A program made the position numbers and the translations under genes. Shown piece by piece: positions 22,401 to 32,889 of a stretch of DNA of 64,000 bases (positions within the stretch are counted from its first letter, which is position 1; every line of letters begins with the position of its first letter). Origin of the DNA: Fomitopsis serialis. Lineage: Eukaryota; Basidiomycota; Agaricomycetes; Polyporales; Fomitopsidaceae. Under the pieces are notes generated by a model that worked only from the letters and a program-made list of their open reading frames with translations, made no database searches and was not told the origin of the DNA. The stretch lies in contig NW_025954972.1 of NCBI RefSeq assembly GCF_022376445.1, positions 124,001-188,000 on the forward strand, in the 5' to 3' direction.

Positions 22401-25400
22401 GCTTGCGTACGATAGCCATCGGTAGGGTTATCATAGAGGCCCGCAAGATCGCCGACGCCGCCACTGCTTATGCACTGCTTCATACCCTTCGCCACAAGCC
22501 CGTCGTACTCCATCACATGCGACTGTCGAGAGTAATCAACGAAGCGGCAGAAGAAGTGGTTTCTCGCCTGATCATACAAGAGTCGTCCCACGAGATCGTA
22601 CTGCAGCTCTGACAGGTCTTCGTTGTGCGATCCGGGCTCCTCCTTGTGATTCGGTGGGCGTAGAAACGAAGGAAAATACCATGGCATCTCCGTCACCGAG
22701 CCTACTTCAATGATAAGCATGATAGGGAGTGTGAGGTGCAGATCTGAAAATTGTGCCTGCCCCTCGCAATAGAGTGTGTCGTTGCGTGTCCTCCAGCAGG
22801 AACGCGCGCGTTCGGGTTCGCGCCTGACATCGAGAAGACGGCGAAACCACGACGACACCGAACCCCCATACTTCGTGTAGTCATGAGCTTGGAGCTGAAA
22901 GTAGAAGTCCGGATGCGGGGCCCTGATCTGGTAGTGTTGGCAGGCGTCAGATCTACCCGGCACGCCAGAGCATGAGCGCAGTGTAGCGCTGTATCCCTGA
23001 AAATACGGTTGTACACGATCTTGCTTCCTATGGGTTTCGGGGAGAAGGAGGGATTCTAACCAACCCTGCGAGTGAATGAGGCGCGGTAGATAAGCCCAGA
23101 AGGACAAGACACTCACAAATGCCGTGTCACTTGAGTTCATGGAATGGATTATTCCGCATCCGATGAGCGCCTTTCGTAACGCATCCCTCTGGGCAGAAAG
23201 AACGGTGGCGAGGTCACTAGACCGACGACCCGAGCCTATGCTGCGGCGTTGACTGATAGCTTCGTACACCCGGAATTGACGCGTAGTGCACGATACCCCT
23301 GCAAAAGAGCGCGAAAACGAGTTCCAGTCGCGCTGTACTGCCTGGAAGATCAGCTCAAGGGATGTGTCGAGCCAGCACGAGTTGTCGCGCCAAGGATAGC
23401 CTTGGCGGTGTAGTCGTGCTGCAATCAAGGGGTAAAAGACCTCTTTGGTACCGGGTTGTGGGGTGCCAGCGAAGTTTCCACGGTCTGGTTCCGACGTCTC
23501 CGCTGTATGTTCTAGCGATTCTTCGCTGTCGGCTTCATGTGGGTGGCGCATCGGTAGATCCAACGAACTTCTCGCCAACTGAACATTGTCTGATGCCATA
23601 GTATATATTTGAGCCTTGGTAATTGACAATAGGCGAACAAACCCACGTTCCCTGATGCCGTTTGACCCCGTAGCAGCTCGGGTTTGCGGCTCTTGCAGGG
23701 TCCCGGAGGAAGAATCCATTGACTGAGCATCTACCTGCCAGCGACGGGTCGGTAGCGCGGGCGTATCACCGTGGTTCGACCAGTCAACGGTGGAATGTAT
23801 GAGCGGGGCGTAGGCTTGAGGAGCCAGTGATGCGGCCATGTCGGTGTCCATTACCATATCAGCAGTCAAATCTTCTGACCAAGCGTGGTGGTCAGGGTAC
23901 AGCGACGCGGGCTTGTCACTGTCGATCGACGAGCCGACGGCAGGATCCATGAGCTGAGAGTAGGCATGAGGGGTCAGTAACGCCGCCATGCCGGTGTCGA
24001 CCAGCATTTCAGCAGCCCAGTCCGTCGACTGGGAACCAATCTGAGGTCCTGGCGACGTACTAGAGGTGCCGCCATCGATCGGCGAGCCAATGGCAGGATT
24101 CATGAGCTCGGCGTAGGCCCGAGGGGTCAGTAACGCCGCCATGCCGGTGTCGACCAGCATTTCAGCAGCCCAGTCCGTCGACTGGGAACCAATCTGAGGT
24201 CCTGGCGACGTACTAGAGGTGCCGCCGTCGATCGGCGAGCCAATGGCAGGATTCATGAGCTCGGCGTAGGCCCGAGGGGTCAGTAACGCCGCCATGCCGG
24301 TGTCGACCAGCATTTCAGCAGCCCAGTCCGTCGACTGGGAACCAATCTGAGGTCCTGGCGACGTACTAGAGGTGCCGCCGTCGATCGGCGAGCCAATGGC
24401 AGGATTCATGAGCTCGGCGTAGGCCCGAGGGGTCAGTAACGCCGCCATGCCGGTGTCGACCAGCATTTCAGCAGCCCAGTCCGTCGACTGGGAACCAATC
24501 TGAGGTCCTGGCGACGTACTAGAGGTGCCGCCGTCGATCGGCGAGCCAATGGCAGGATTCATGAGCTCGGCGTAGGCCCGAGGGGTCAGTAACGCCGCCA
24601 TGCCGGTGTCGATCAGCATTTCAGCAGCGAAATTCGTCGACTGGGGGCCAATCTGAGGTCCTGGCGACGTAGAGGTGCCGCCGTCGACCGGCGAGCCAAT
24701 GGCAGGATCCATGAGCTCGGCGTAGGCCCGAGGAGTCAGTAACGCCGCCATGTCGGCGTCGATCAACATTTCAGTGACGGAGTCTGTCGACCGAGTGTCA
24801 ACCTGAAGATACGGTGACGCGGGCACAATAACATCAGTGAACGAGTCGGCAACTGGACCCATCAGCTGGGCGTAGGCTCCAGGGCCCAACGATACCGCCA
24901 TGTCCGAGTCGGTGTCGATCAACATTTCAGCAGAGGAGTCCTTCGACTGAGTGCCAGTTGGGAGTGGCGCCAGTGACGCAGCCGAGTCAGTGTTGAGGTC
25001 AAGTGTACCAGGCGACAAGTTCGCAGTGTTACCAGAAGCACGGTATACTTCAGGTGCTGGATAGAGGTTGTCGTGTCCGGATTGGTCTACGTGAGATAGC
25101 GGGTCGCCGGTGTCCGTTGTGAGGCGTGTTACGTTGGCCAACGGGTCGCCTGAGTCATGCTGGGCATCCAAGAAACCAGAAAACAAATCCAACATGGGCA
25201 TGAAGCACCCGCCAGGCGAAGACAGCGCATACTTGGGGGCCTTCTTAGCATCATCCGCATATGAAGACCACGGGTCGGAAGTAGCGGCTTGCTCGTTGTC
25301 ACGGAGCGATTCGACGTCGGAAAACGCGGCTGGCAGAGTATCGTGAACGGCATGGCTGCTAGTGGAGGCCCCATGGCTAACCTCGGGAAATGAGACGGGT

Positions 25401-25636
25401 AAAAATGCGTCGTAGGGACGCGTCGCCTTGTGTTCCATGTCCCTGTGGGAGGGCGCCAGCCACTGCGAGGACGTCTGGATCTCAGATTGCCCTGCAGCTG
25501 GTTCAGCTATGTCGTAGAGGCCGTTGTACTCTGCGTTCATCTTCGGCGAGCTCGAATCGTCAGGCTCGGTATCTTGCTGCAATCCCTCGGTGCCGGTAAT
25601 CTCCGTGGCTGCAAGCCCCTCTATATCAACCTCCAT
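19435..25636 (-). CDS. Large USP-like peptidase / PHD-finger protein
   Basis: Exon 1 (25636-22085, 1184 codons) begins at ATG with an acidic, Ser/Thr-rich region. A tandem repeat follows at residues about 243-606, then a ubiquitin-specific-protease-like (peptidase C19) core: Cys box GYPWRDNSCWLDTSLELI with Cys754, and His box ARNHFFCRFVDYS with His1027 and a candidate Asp in EYDG (1045). Intron 1 is 22084-22027 (GTAAGA, CTGAC, CACAG). Exon 2 (22026-21732) carries a PHD-type finger: CRCG, VCLCCGYWSHVAC, then FVCDIC in a shifted frame. Later exons are 21674-21590, 21551-21312 (KFWYPVRLLQLH), 21257-20541, 20480-20375, about 20310-19750 (Cys-rich CTNC, then HPELYMDCIAEGLGPRSW) and about 19690-19435 (QLECMTAKFIAPYIAFYP). 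The exon 5 and 6 joints keep frame; the PHD and the exon 6/7 joint do not. A role in ubiquitin removal tied to chromatin reading is inference. Decay or sequence error is possible. Confidence 0.7.
23820..24970 (-). repeat. 153-bp coding tandem repeat (51-aa unit)
   Basis: Inside exon 1 of the USP-like gene. Unit starts (atgccggtgtcga on the plus strand) fall at 23988, 24141, 24294, 24447 and 24600, exactly 153 bp apart, and the central four units are identical or nearly so, silent positions included. Diverged units flank them on both sides. The unit encodes MAALLTPRAYAELMNPAIGS, then a Gly/Ser/Thr/Pro linker, then WAAEMLVDTG. Its length is a multiple of three, so copy-number change keeps the frame. 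Confidence 0.9.
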
Positions 25637-25639
25637 GCC

Positions 25640-27290
25640 AATGTGTCGCGGGTCAAGAGGATTGCGATGCGCAGTGGCTTTCGTTCTAAGAGGAGGGTCG
25701 ACGAACCTTGGATCTCTAGGTCGTCCGCGGGTGTCGCTGCATTGTTGTACTTACATACGTAGTGCGGGCGTCCGAGGCGAAACACGTGATGGATGCTTGA
25801 AAGGGCTTCCAAAGTTCCATGGCGCGCCGTTTGTCCATGGCCAGTAATAAATTCTACGTATCAGTACGATAGGTCGGTATAGCAATATCAGATCCTTCCA
25901 GCTAGAAGAACGGGTGCGTCAAGTGCATTAGCTTAGTGTATTTCATGGTACTAATTGGAGGAAGGAGGGGCCTTGTTAATGTCATCGGTGTGGAACAATG
26001 GCCGGTTGATGCAGGCAAAAATGGCCTAGCACACAGACGTGCAGCCGTCGTCATCCCACAGACGGGCGCGAACGCACAAGACTGCGGTCAGTCACACGAA
26101 CAGCGCCAGGCACGAGTCTGCCTGTCTGGGCCCCATTGGCGGAGAAGTAGCGGTGGCCGAGGTAGCGGATGTAGCCATATGGGTACTCACCCCGAAGTCT
26201 ATCCATTTGCGCGAGCGAGGTAGCCATGAGCGACGCATCCGCACTTCTCAACGTCGGACGTCACGGCGGGCAGGGCTTACCAGTGGCCATAGAACCTTGC
26301 GTATCCAGTCCCGGTAGTATTAAGTAACACCTTTACATCACCTCACTACGAAGCCGCCAAGTCCTCCCGCATGCACTCAGCGGTACGCCCGCCGGGCTCA
26401 AGGCCAAGCGCGATGCGGGCGTAGCCCTTGTCAGGGTCCTCGCCCGTTAGCAGCTGCCCTCTGGCTTTGCCCACGTGAGCCGTGCGCAGGGGAAGGACCT
26501 ATGGGTGTCCCGTGTCGTACTCCTCTTGCGCGGTCCTCGCGGTCCAGTGACAAACGCCCCCGACGAACGACGAGCAACGGGAGGAATCGTGCGTCTCGAG
26601 CCCGTCGAGCATTGAGGACGGTACTAGGTCCTCTCCAGCACGGATAATGCGGCTGCGGGACGCGATCGCAGGTATGCCTGGATGCGTCTTCAAGGAAATG
26701 AGCATGTATGCGGGCGGCCCAGCTAATCCGCCTGTGAGTGGAATTTGATGTGGTCGCGGGGTACGAAAGCACAAGTAGTCGTCGACGTATTGTAGCACGG
26801 TGTTCAGTGGTGGCGCGGCATCGGTCTGCTCGGGCCTCGAGTCTGTGTTCGGAAGCCAACGATAGATCTCGCCGTCTATACCCCGCACACAAGACCATTG
26901 CAAGGTGACTCTAGCTGTTCGAGAGCATCATCCGGTAGGCCTAGGGGATGGTCTCGTCTATGCCGAACGCTATGTCGAAGGCAATGCGTGGTGTTGGAGG
27001 ACAGCGGGTGACAGTCGCCAGCGAGCGGGCAGGACGCAGGCAGAAGGCGACAGTTGTGCTAGGCTGTGGAAACTAAACGACACGCACAAACCACAGGTGT
27101 GACGGGCTGTCAGCAGCGAAGAGCTGGGGTACGACAATATGCATGGGAAAGACGGTCCCTGGGCGTAGCACTGGCATGCATATCTGGCAACACTTTGAAG
27201 GCGGGCGGGCCACGGCGGAGTGACGCCATGCGTGCCTGTTCCAAGGCCGAGGTGATGCTGGGCCAGCCACACTACGCTTCGCGGTGTCGG
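25640..27290. other. No supported gene
   Basis: A minus-strand frame at 26903-26499 contains GIDGEIYRWLPNTDSRPEQ and QYVDDYLCFRTP, which looks less random than its neighbours, but no exon partner or family could be found. The YVDD text is not a reverse transcriptase, since no flanking RT motif is present. The 5' flank of the USP-like gene (25640-25860) shows no clear TATA box. Confidence 0.4.
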
Positions 27291-27295
27291 AAGGC

Positions 27296-27445
27296 ATGAG
27301 TGAAGGCGAGGCACCCGTCGGTAGATACGCACCGAAAGCTGTCTGTGATCGCCACCGACGACCGTCTCTCCGAGATCTAGAGGCGCTGCAGAGCCTTCTA
27401 GATGTCCTTCTCCGTCGCGGCTTCCAGCGCACTACACCAGAAACG
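27296..27445 (+). CDS. Possible first exon of an unknown gene
   Basis: ATG at 27296 opens 50 codons with ordinary composition (MSEGEAPVGRYAPKAVCDRH, then SLRDLEALQSLLDVLLRRGF) and stops at a GTGAGA donor-like site. The next exon was not found, so the call rests on composition and the donor alone. Confidence 0.25.
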
Positions 27446-27671
27446 TGAGATAAGGTCTACAGCAGCAGCGCAGCCATCCTTACCTAGTAGGTTCGTCAAG
27501 CAGCCGGGGGACGGAAGGAGCGTCCCGGCGATCGCCACATGCTGCCTCTCTCCCGCTCAGCCCCACGCCACGCTCGCCCATCCTGCTGTAACCGTCTAGG
27601 AAGCTCGTGATCCGCTCGGGCATACGTGCGGCCTTCGTGACCGCACCGGGCTTGCTATAACTATGCCATCA

Positions 27672-28235
27672 TCAGCATCGGCACCTGGAGTAGAGAGCAG
27701 CCAAGAAGACCGTACCTGACGTTGTAGGCGATGCTCGCGCTGAAAACGACACTATCCTGGGGGACGACCTTGACAGCCTTGCGCAAGCTCGGCTGAGCCA
27801 CGTCTCGGGCATCCTAGCCGTCAATTGAGGTGCGTCCGTAACCGCTGTCGGCCGTGCGTTCTTAGAGGTACGTGTCTCGCGAGCGGGTCGCATGAATGCA
27901 CGGGCGTACTCGCCTGAATGGGTAGTGGGTAGTGGACCGTCCTGGTGCTGATGTCTTTCGTCGTGTTTGCCGACGTACTGGTCCCAGATCGATTGGGCAT
28001 CAAAGGACACTGGCGTCGGGGTGGTGGCAGGGATCACTCTACCCGAAGCGCATAGGTCAACAATGACTCGTATGTACGGAATACGCACTGACCACGCTCG
28101 ATAGGCTTTGAAGCGTACGTCCACGACACGGACTTCATACGGAAATGGGTGCGTCCCTCCTTCAGGTCGTAGAGACGGTAGGGCAGAGGGCGCACAGTTG
28201 ACCGGCGAGCGCGACGATCGAGCCCTTAGCGACAT
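27672..28235 (-). CDS. Hypothetical ORF crossing the repeat boundary
   Basis: The 5' part (SLRARSSRSPVNCAP, then EGGTHPFPYEVRVVDVRF) lies inside the 924-bp direct repeat and recurs at 40601-40476. The 3' part (PVSFDAQSIWDQYVGKHDER, then GEYARAFMRPARETR) is unique to this locus and has protein-like composition. It may be a gene truncated by the repeat or a chance fusion. No domain was recognised. Confidence 0.3.
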   Translation of the reverse strand: MSLRARSSRSPVNCAPSALPSLRPEGGTHPFPYEVRVVDVRFKAYRAWSVRIPYIRVIVDLCASGRVIPATTPTPVSFDAQSIWDQYVGKHDERHQHQDGPLPTTHSGEYARAFMRPARETRTSKNARPTAVTDAPQLTARMPETWLSRACARLSRSSPRIVSFSARASPTTSGTVFLAALYSRCRC

Positions 28236-29033
28236 TTAACAGGGTGCTGCCGGGCTCGGTGACCTTGCTTGCCTTTAGCTACGTTTTTCTGTTGGCTGAT
28301 GAGGTACCTAGACAGTGCGCGTTAGTCGTGGGGCCAACATCATACAAGGCTTTGAACATACACAGCCGACTATTGGCCGAACTCTGGGAGTCTGATGGCG
28401 CGCGGTGGGTTCGAGGACGAAGGATAAGGCCTAAGGATGTGGCTTCAGAGGGAGAGAGCGTCCAGTGAATGGAAGCAGGCGAGCTCTGGCTGTCGGTCCC
28501 CTGCCGCTTACTGGCACGACGGAAGTCTGAATCCGGGGTTTCGGCGAAGCTCAGTCGCCGACGACGAGGTACGCTACACGCGAGACCAGTAGAAGGATGA
28601 CAAGGGAGCGAGGCTGGAAGACAAAACAGGGGAAGTCGAAGACCCGGGGTCGCCTTCCTCTGGTTCCGGCCGTCGTACGAGAAGCTGACGTTCTCTGCGT
28701 TCGATGTCAGCAAATTGTTCGTGCACAGGCGGGGTTAGCGGGAGCCCACCAGCTTCTGTCCACCAACGGATGGTCGATCTACGGGTAGACGGTGCCGAGC
28801 ATGTTCAGGGAACCGTAGAGCTACGCACCTAATCAGTTAGTCACTTCACCAGGCGACGATGCGCACAGTCAACTCACTGTGAGTCGATGTTCAAGACGTT
28901 GAGTGCTGAGGCTTTGCAGCGCTGAGCGTTGTACTTGACGTCGAACGTTGAACGTTGAACGGCGGATCGACCGCCCACGACCGTCCTTCGACCGTCGCTT
29001 TCCGTCTGCTAGCGCCCATCCAAACACTCGCAA
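28110..29033. repeat. 924-bp direct repeat, copy 1
   Basis: Matches 40476-41399 base for base apart from two differences that I could see, near 28130 (g/a) and 28187 (a/c). The offset is 12366. The flanks are unrelated on the left; on the right, similarity ends just after cactcgcaa. No terminal inverted repeats or target duplications are obvious. The near-identity means a recent copy or conversion. Confidence 0.9.
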
Positions 29034-29234
29034 GCATGGGGACGCTCATCCACGAATCTGACGCCGACCCGAGGCCTATGAAGCTTTGAGTGCCGGTGCA
29101 TGTACCCACTTTTGATATAATGGATCTATCCAATGTTCCAATCAGTCTATCACAAGTTCCTCTGCCCGCAAGCGAAGCAGCGGCGCACGGTAATTACGTT
29201 GAAGTGTTAGCGCGCGTGGTATGTATGTCTCTTC

Positions 29235-29310
29235 GAGGAGGAGGAGGAGGAGGGTATTCCATTTAGTCACGACATCTAGACGCCTCGGCGTTTTCGATGT
29301 GTGACAGCAG
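29235..29310. repeat. GGA tract plus conserved hairpin, copy 1
   Basis: A (GGA)n tract runs into ttccatttagtc and then a two-stage hairpin: acatc/gatgt outside and ACGCC-tc-GGCGT (29280-29291) inside. A second copy at 55535-55609 differs within the shared 36-nt core only at two positions that pair with each other. Confidence 0.7.
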
Positions 29311-29372
29311 TAGGAGAAAACTCACATGTGTAGGCAGGGAAATATACATCGTCGGGCGAACTAGAGTGGGAC

Positions 29373-29852
29373 ATCGACTACTTGGAGACAGCTACTCCCA
29401 ACAACACGGCGACGGGCACCCTGCAGGTGATGCGCACAATGAACAGTTCGTTGTTTCTAGAAGCTTCGCCTGATACACCTGTCCAGGCCGAACTGCCAGA
29501 GAGTGGTCAAGGTGACAACTCTGGCTTAGAGACGCACCAAGTGAGCCACCGTAGCTCGTTTCACGAAGTGATCTGCATGCCCACTCCCCTACACAGCCCA
29601 AACGGCCTCCCTGGGATACAGAGCACGCTCGTGCAAAGTCATATGCTGAACACATGCAGAGAAGAGTGGAAAGTATGTCCATGCTGCTGTATCCGTCTAA
29701 GACTGACAACTAAGAACCGACGAGGCTGCTTAGCCACAGGAGGATCACACTTTGCGGAGGCACAGGAGATACTCCTTGTTCGTTATATAGATCAGGTGAT
29801 ATGGGCTGTCCTACACGGTGGGCGCACACGCTTAAAGCATACCACAGGATGA
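29373..29852 (+). CDS. Hypothetical protein exon, Cys-rich end
   Basis: The open frame has ordinary composition (TLQVMRTMNSSLFLEASPDT, then SSFHEVICMPTPLHSPNGLP) and a Cys-rich C-terminal part (EEWKVCPCCCIRLRL). It does not start with ATG and follows a possible acceptor (tgtgtag at about 29328-29334), so it is probably a 3' exon. No family was recognised. Confidence 0.35.
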   Translation: MDYLETATPNNTATGTLQVMRTMNSSLFLEASPDTPVQAELPESGQGDNSGLETHQVSHRSSFHEVICMPTPLHSPNGLPGIQSTLVQSHMLNTCREEWKVCPCCCIRLRLTTKNRRGCLATGGSHFAEAQEILLVRYIDQVIWAVLHGGRTRLKHTTG

Positions 29853-30001
29853 ATGGCAGGTTCGATTCCTCACACGCAAGACGAATGAAGACGGGACTGT
29901 GACCACGACGATCGCACCGCTGCTCGTTCACGCGTCGAGCATTGCGCGATAAACACCAAAAGGTGGTGGAGTCCGCCAATGTTGTGGTGATCGTGATGCA
30001 T

Positions 30002-31074
30002 TTACTTCACTTCAAAGTCATGTACATGTAACTTCCTTCCCCCTTCCTTCGCACAATCAGCACGAGGCCCACTCTGTAGCGCGCTGATCGCCATCTGAGT
30101 CAGGGAGTTGTCCGCCGTGGTCTGGGTCGACTGCGGCTGCAGGCACGCTACCACCTCGTCGCAGACCGTCGCGGCACTAATGTCTGAGGCATGTATCGTG
30201 TCGACGGGAACGTCGCTGCCGACCTTGCGTGCGTGGTTGCTCGCGTTCTTTGCGTGGCTCGTCTTCTTGCTCCAATGCCACCGCAAGTGTCCTCGTCGTC
30301 CTACAGACCTTCTACTTCGCTATCGATCGCGAGGTTGTGCTAGAGGGGAGGTACGTGTGGAACGGATGGCTCTTCGGGGTCGTCTGGACCTGATCCTCTG
30401 GCGTCGAGCTCGCCGCTGGCAGTGGCGTGAGTGGTCAAAGAGGTTATACGGATCCAGATGCAGTTGGTGTCTTTGAAGCTCGCCCGAGTCGATGGTGTCG
30501 GAGGAGCGTCGTAGATCGGTTCTTGATGTTAATGCGCCTTCAAGACGCGTGCGCGGTGCGCTCATCCATGCTTGCTTGGCAAACGACAACGTCCCAGCAG
30601 CGATGCAAGGTATATGCGCACCAAAGGACGCAGTCGCGGTCAAGCAGATAACACAAGTGCACCCGCCCCAAAGGCTAGTTCCACCCCCGCAGAGGCCCCG
30701 GTCCGACGGACGTACCCGCCCCGGTTCTGCACGTCCGCGTGGTCTTCACCGCCTCCACCACACGTGCGCTCTGCGGCGCGGGCGGCGCGTCTCGCGCGTA
30801 CGCTCTCAGCGCAGGCTTCGAGCTGGCAAGGCGGGGGCGCGGCGCGGACGCGTGTTATGGGGGCCGTGCTGAAATTTCGGAGGCGGTTGGCAAGCAGGAT
30901 AGGAGTTGTGCTCTTATCCAGGCCTCCGCTGACTGTGGTGGAGAGGCATTCAGTCACCATCGCGCGCGCAGACCCGTGAAACGCGACACCTACCCTTGGA
31001 GCATGCCTATGTGCGCGCCCCCTTGCGCGCGTCACCCGGAACGAGTTGGCATGCTGGCGCCAACGAGTTGTCAC
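30002..31074 (-). CDS. Uncharacterised gene, exons uncertain
   Basis: Two coding-like stretches lie on this strand. One starts at MVTECLSTTVSGGLDKS (about 30960) and includes LLANRLRNFSTAP, which could be a mitochondrial leader, though that is weak. The other ends at 30002 with ISAATVCDEVVACLQPQ and GRKLHVHDFEVK. The middle (about 30640-30320) is Arg/Ser-rich and may contain introns. No family was recognised. Confidence 0.3.
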
Positions 31075-32270
31075 CAGCCGAGTGCATGAGCGGAAGCACG
31101 GGCGACGTAGGTGTGGAGAGCGAGCAAGGAGGGGCGAGAGGGACGTCGGGAGCTGGCGGACGTGCAGAACGCGAGAGCGGAGTGGAAGACGGCGGGGGCT
31201 GATGGGCAGGAAGACTTACCGCGGTCGTTTTGACTCGCGTCTCCTGCCCATCGACCTCCCAACTAGAAGTCCTAGTCCCTGACGTTTCCCTACTCCATCC
31301 TTCGGACCTGTCCGCTCTTGAGACATACTGGGGATCCTCTTCGCGAGCTCCTGCGCGCGGTGACACGATCGGGACGGTTGCACCTACGACCTGCAAGGTC
31401 GCCTGTGATCGAACGTCGTGCGTATGTCTCCGTACCAACTTCCCGTCGTCTCGCCCCATGCCGACTGGCGGCATCGGGAATCTGCGGTCGAGCAACTACG
31501 TCAGTAGAGGTGTACACTACGGTCAGATGCAGCAATGAGGCATAACTGACCACATCCATGCACGTTCCGAAGAGGGGACTTGAGAAGGACTCCGAGTCTA
31601 TCATGAAGCAACGACATGCCGTGATGGCGAGGCGTTAAGCCCCGGGCCATCGTTAAATAGCTTGGAGGTAGGGTACGCCCGTAGGACTGGAATTGCATCA
31701 TCTGCGAGACAAACTCCTCCTGGGCCGGACTGTAGGGTTCGCAACTTGGCAACTTGACGATGAGAGCTTGCGCCGATAAGTAGTCGACGGCTGCCGGCAG
31801 GAAAGCCGGGCACTGGACTGAAAGATGTCGGACATACGCAGAGAAATTGGCGCCAAAATCAGCCGCATGATAGGGGAATGAGCTACAGGGTCGGCGATCA
31901 CCTTATATGACCGCCTTCCCACAAAGAATAAGAGGAGGGGGAGGAGGAGGAGGAGGAGGAGGAGGGGTTAGAGTCTGCCTACTAGTAAGTAACTAGGCTT
32001 ACCTCCCAGGCTCGTGCTCCGTAGACCGATATCACATGTGCAGCGCCAATACATGACTTTCCGACTCCGAGAGCACGATGTACTCCTCTCATTTTCACTA
32101 GAACTATACACGTCACAGTACATGGCTGCTAATACACAACGAACAACGCGAGATTGGTGACGAGACACTGGGAAGAAATCGTATCTGAAAGCCCTTGATG
32201 TCTGCGAACAGACGCAAATGAGCGCATGGATCAATTACATAGTCGACGCAATAGCTTCCTCCTTACCATG
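31075..32270. other. No supported gene; GGA microsatellite
   Basis: 31928-31967 is a (GGA)n-type tract. A minus-strand frame from about 31472 (MPPVGMGRDDGKLVRRH) has some coding character but no partner exon. Nothing else was assigned. Confidence 0.4.
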
Positions 32271-32277
32271 TTGGCGG

Positions 32278-32868
32278 TTAGTGATCGAGGTCCGACGTCA
32301 TGGCTTCTAAGCTAGAAGTGAAAGCGATCTCCTCCAGATGCTTCAGTCTAACTTCGAGAGCATCGACTTCGTCCTCAGCAGTGTCCTGGGCAGTGTTGTC
32401 GACGGCGGTCTGGCGCGCGTGGTGCACACATCTGATCAGAGTCCACAGAGCATTGCTGCTGTTGAACTTGATAGTGAACGAAAATTTGCCCTGCAGCCAT
32501 TGCTTGGTGGCGCGGCTCTATTGGAGTGCGCGCATGAACGAGAGCCCAAAATAGTGTGTAGACTCTACGGTGCGCACCTCGGTGAACGTGAAGAAGGTGT
32601 TCTCCGTCAAGATCAGCTTGTGGAATCTGCCCTCGGCCTCAGAATCCGGGTTGTGAGCTTTGACCAATAAAACATCTGAAGGGTTGCATTCCAAATGACG
32701 TGAGTGATAGTGTGTACATACACCGTGGCACTCACAGCGGCCACTGGGGAGCTGGACGAAAAACAGGCGAGCCTTCTTGCCGTCAAGAAACTCCTCGCCT
32801 TCACGTTCGAACTCGTGCTGTAGCCCAACTTGAATGGCTTCATACGTGACACGCTCTTCGTAAGCCAT
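32278..32868 (-). CDS. New family member B (PH-like?, coiled-coil tail)
   Basis: Exons 32868-32736, 32675-32578 and 32517-32278 (133+98+240 nt) give 156 aa from MAYEERVTYEAI. Intron 1 starts T|GTGAGT right after LFFVQLPSGR, and the split codon completes to Tyr. Intron 2 is in phase 0 after FFTFTE. The third exon reads TKQWLQGKFSFTIKFNS, then NALWTLIRCVHHA, then a charged coiled coil (EDEVDALEVRLKHLEE). There is no signal peptide or membrane helix, so it is probably cytosolic. Exon 2 has the same length as in member C (42534-43102), and the third exons are clearly alike, so these two are the closest pair although on opposite strands. The alternation of strands ending in one helix resembles PH, EVH1 or RanBP1-type domains; that is inference. 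No named family was recognised. Confidence 0.7.
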
Positions 32869-32889
32869 GATGAGATAACGCCTAGAATG

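Noticed and set aside
26499..26903. YVDD in a minus-strand frame, suggesting reverse transcriptase
   Set aside because: None of the other RT motifs surround it and the frame is short.
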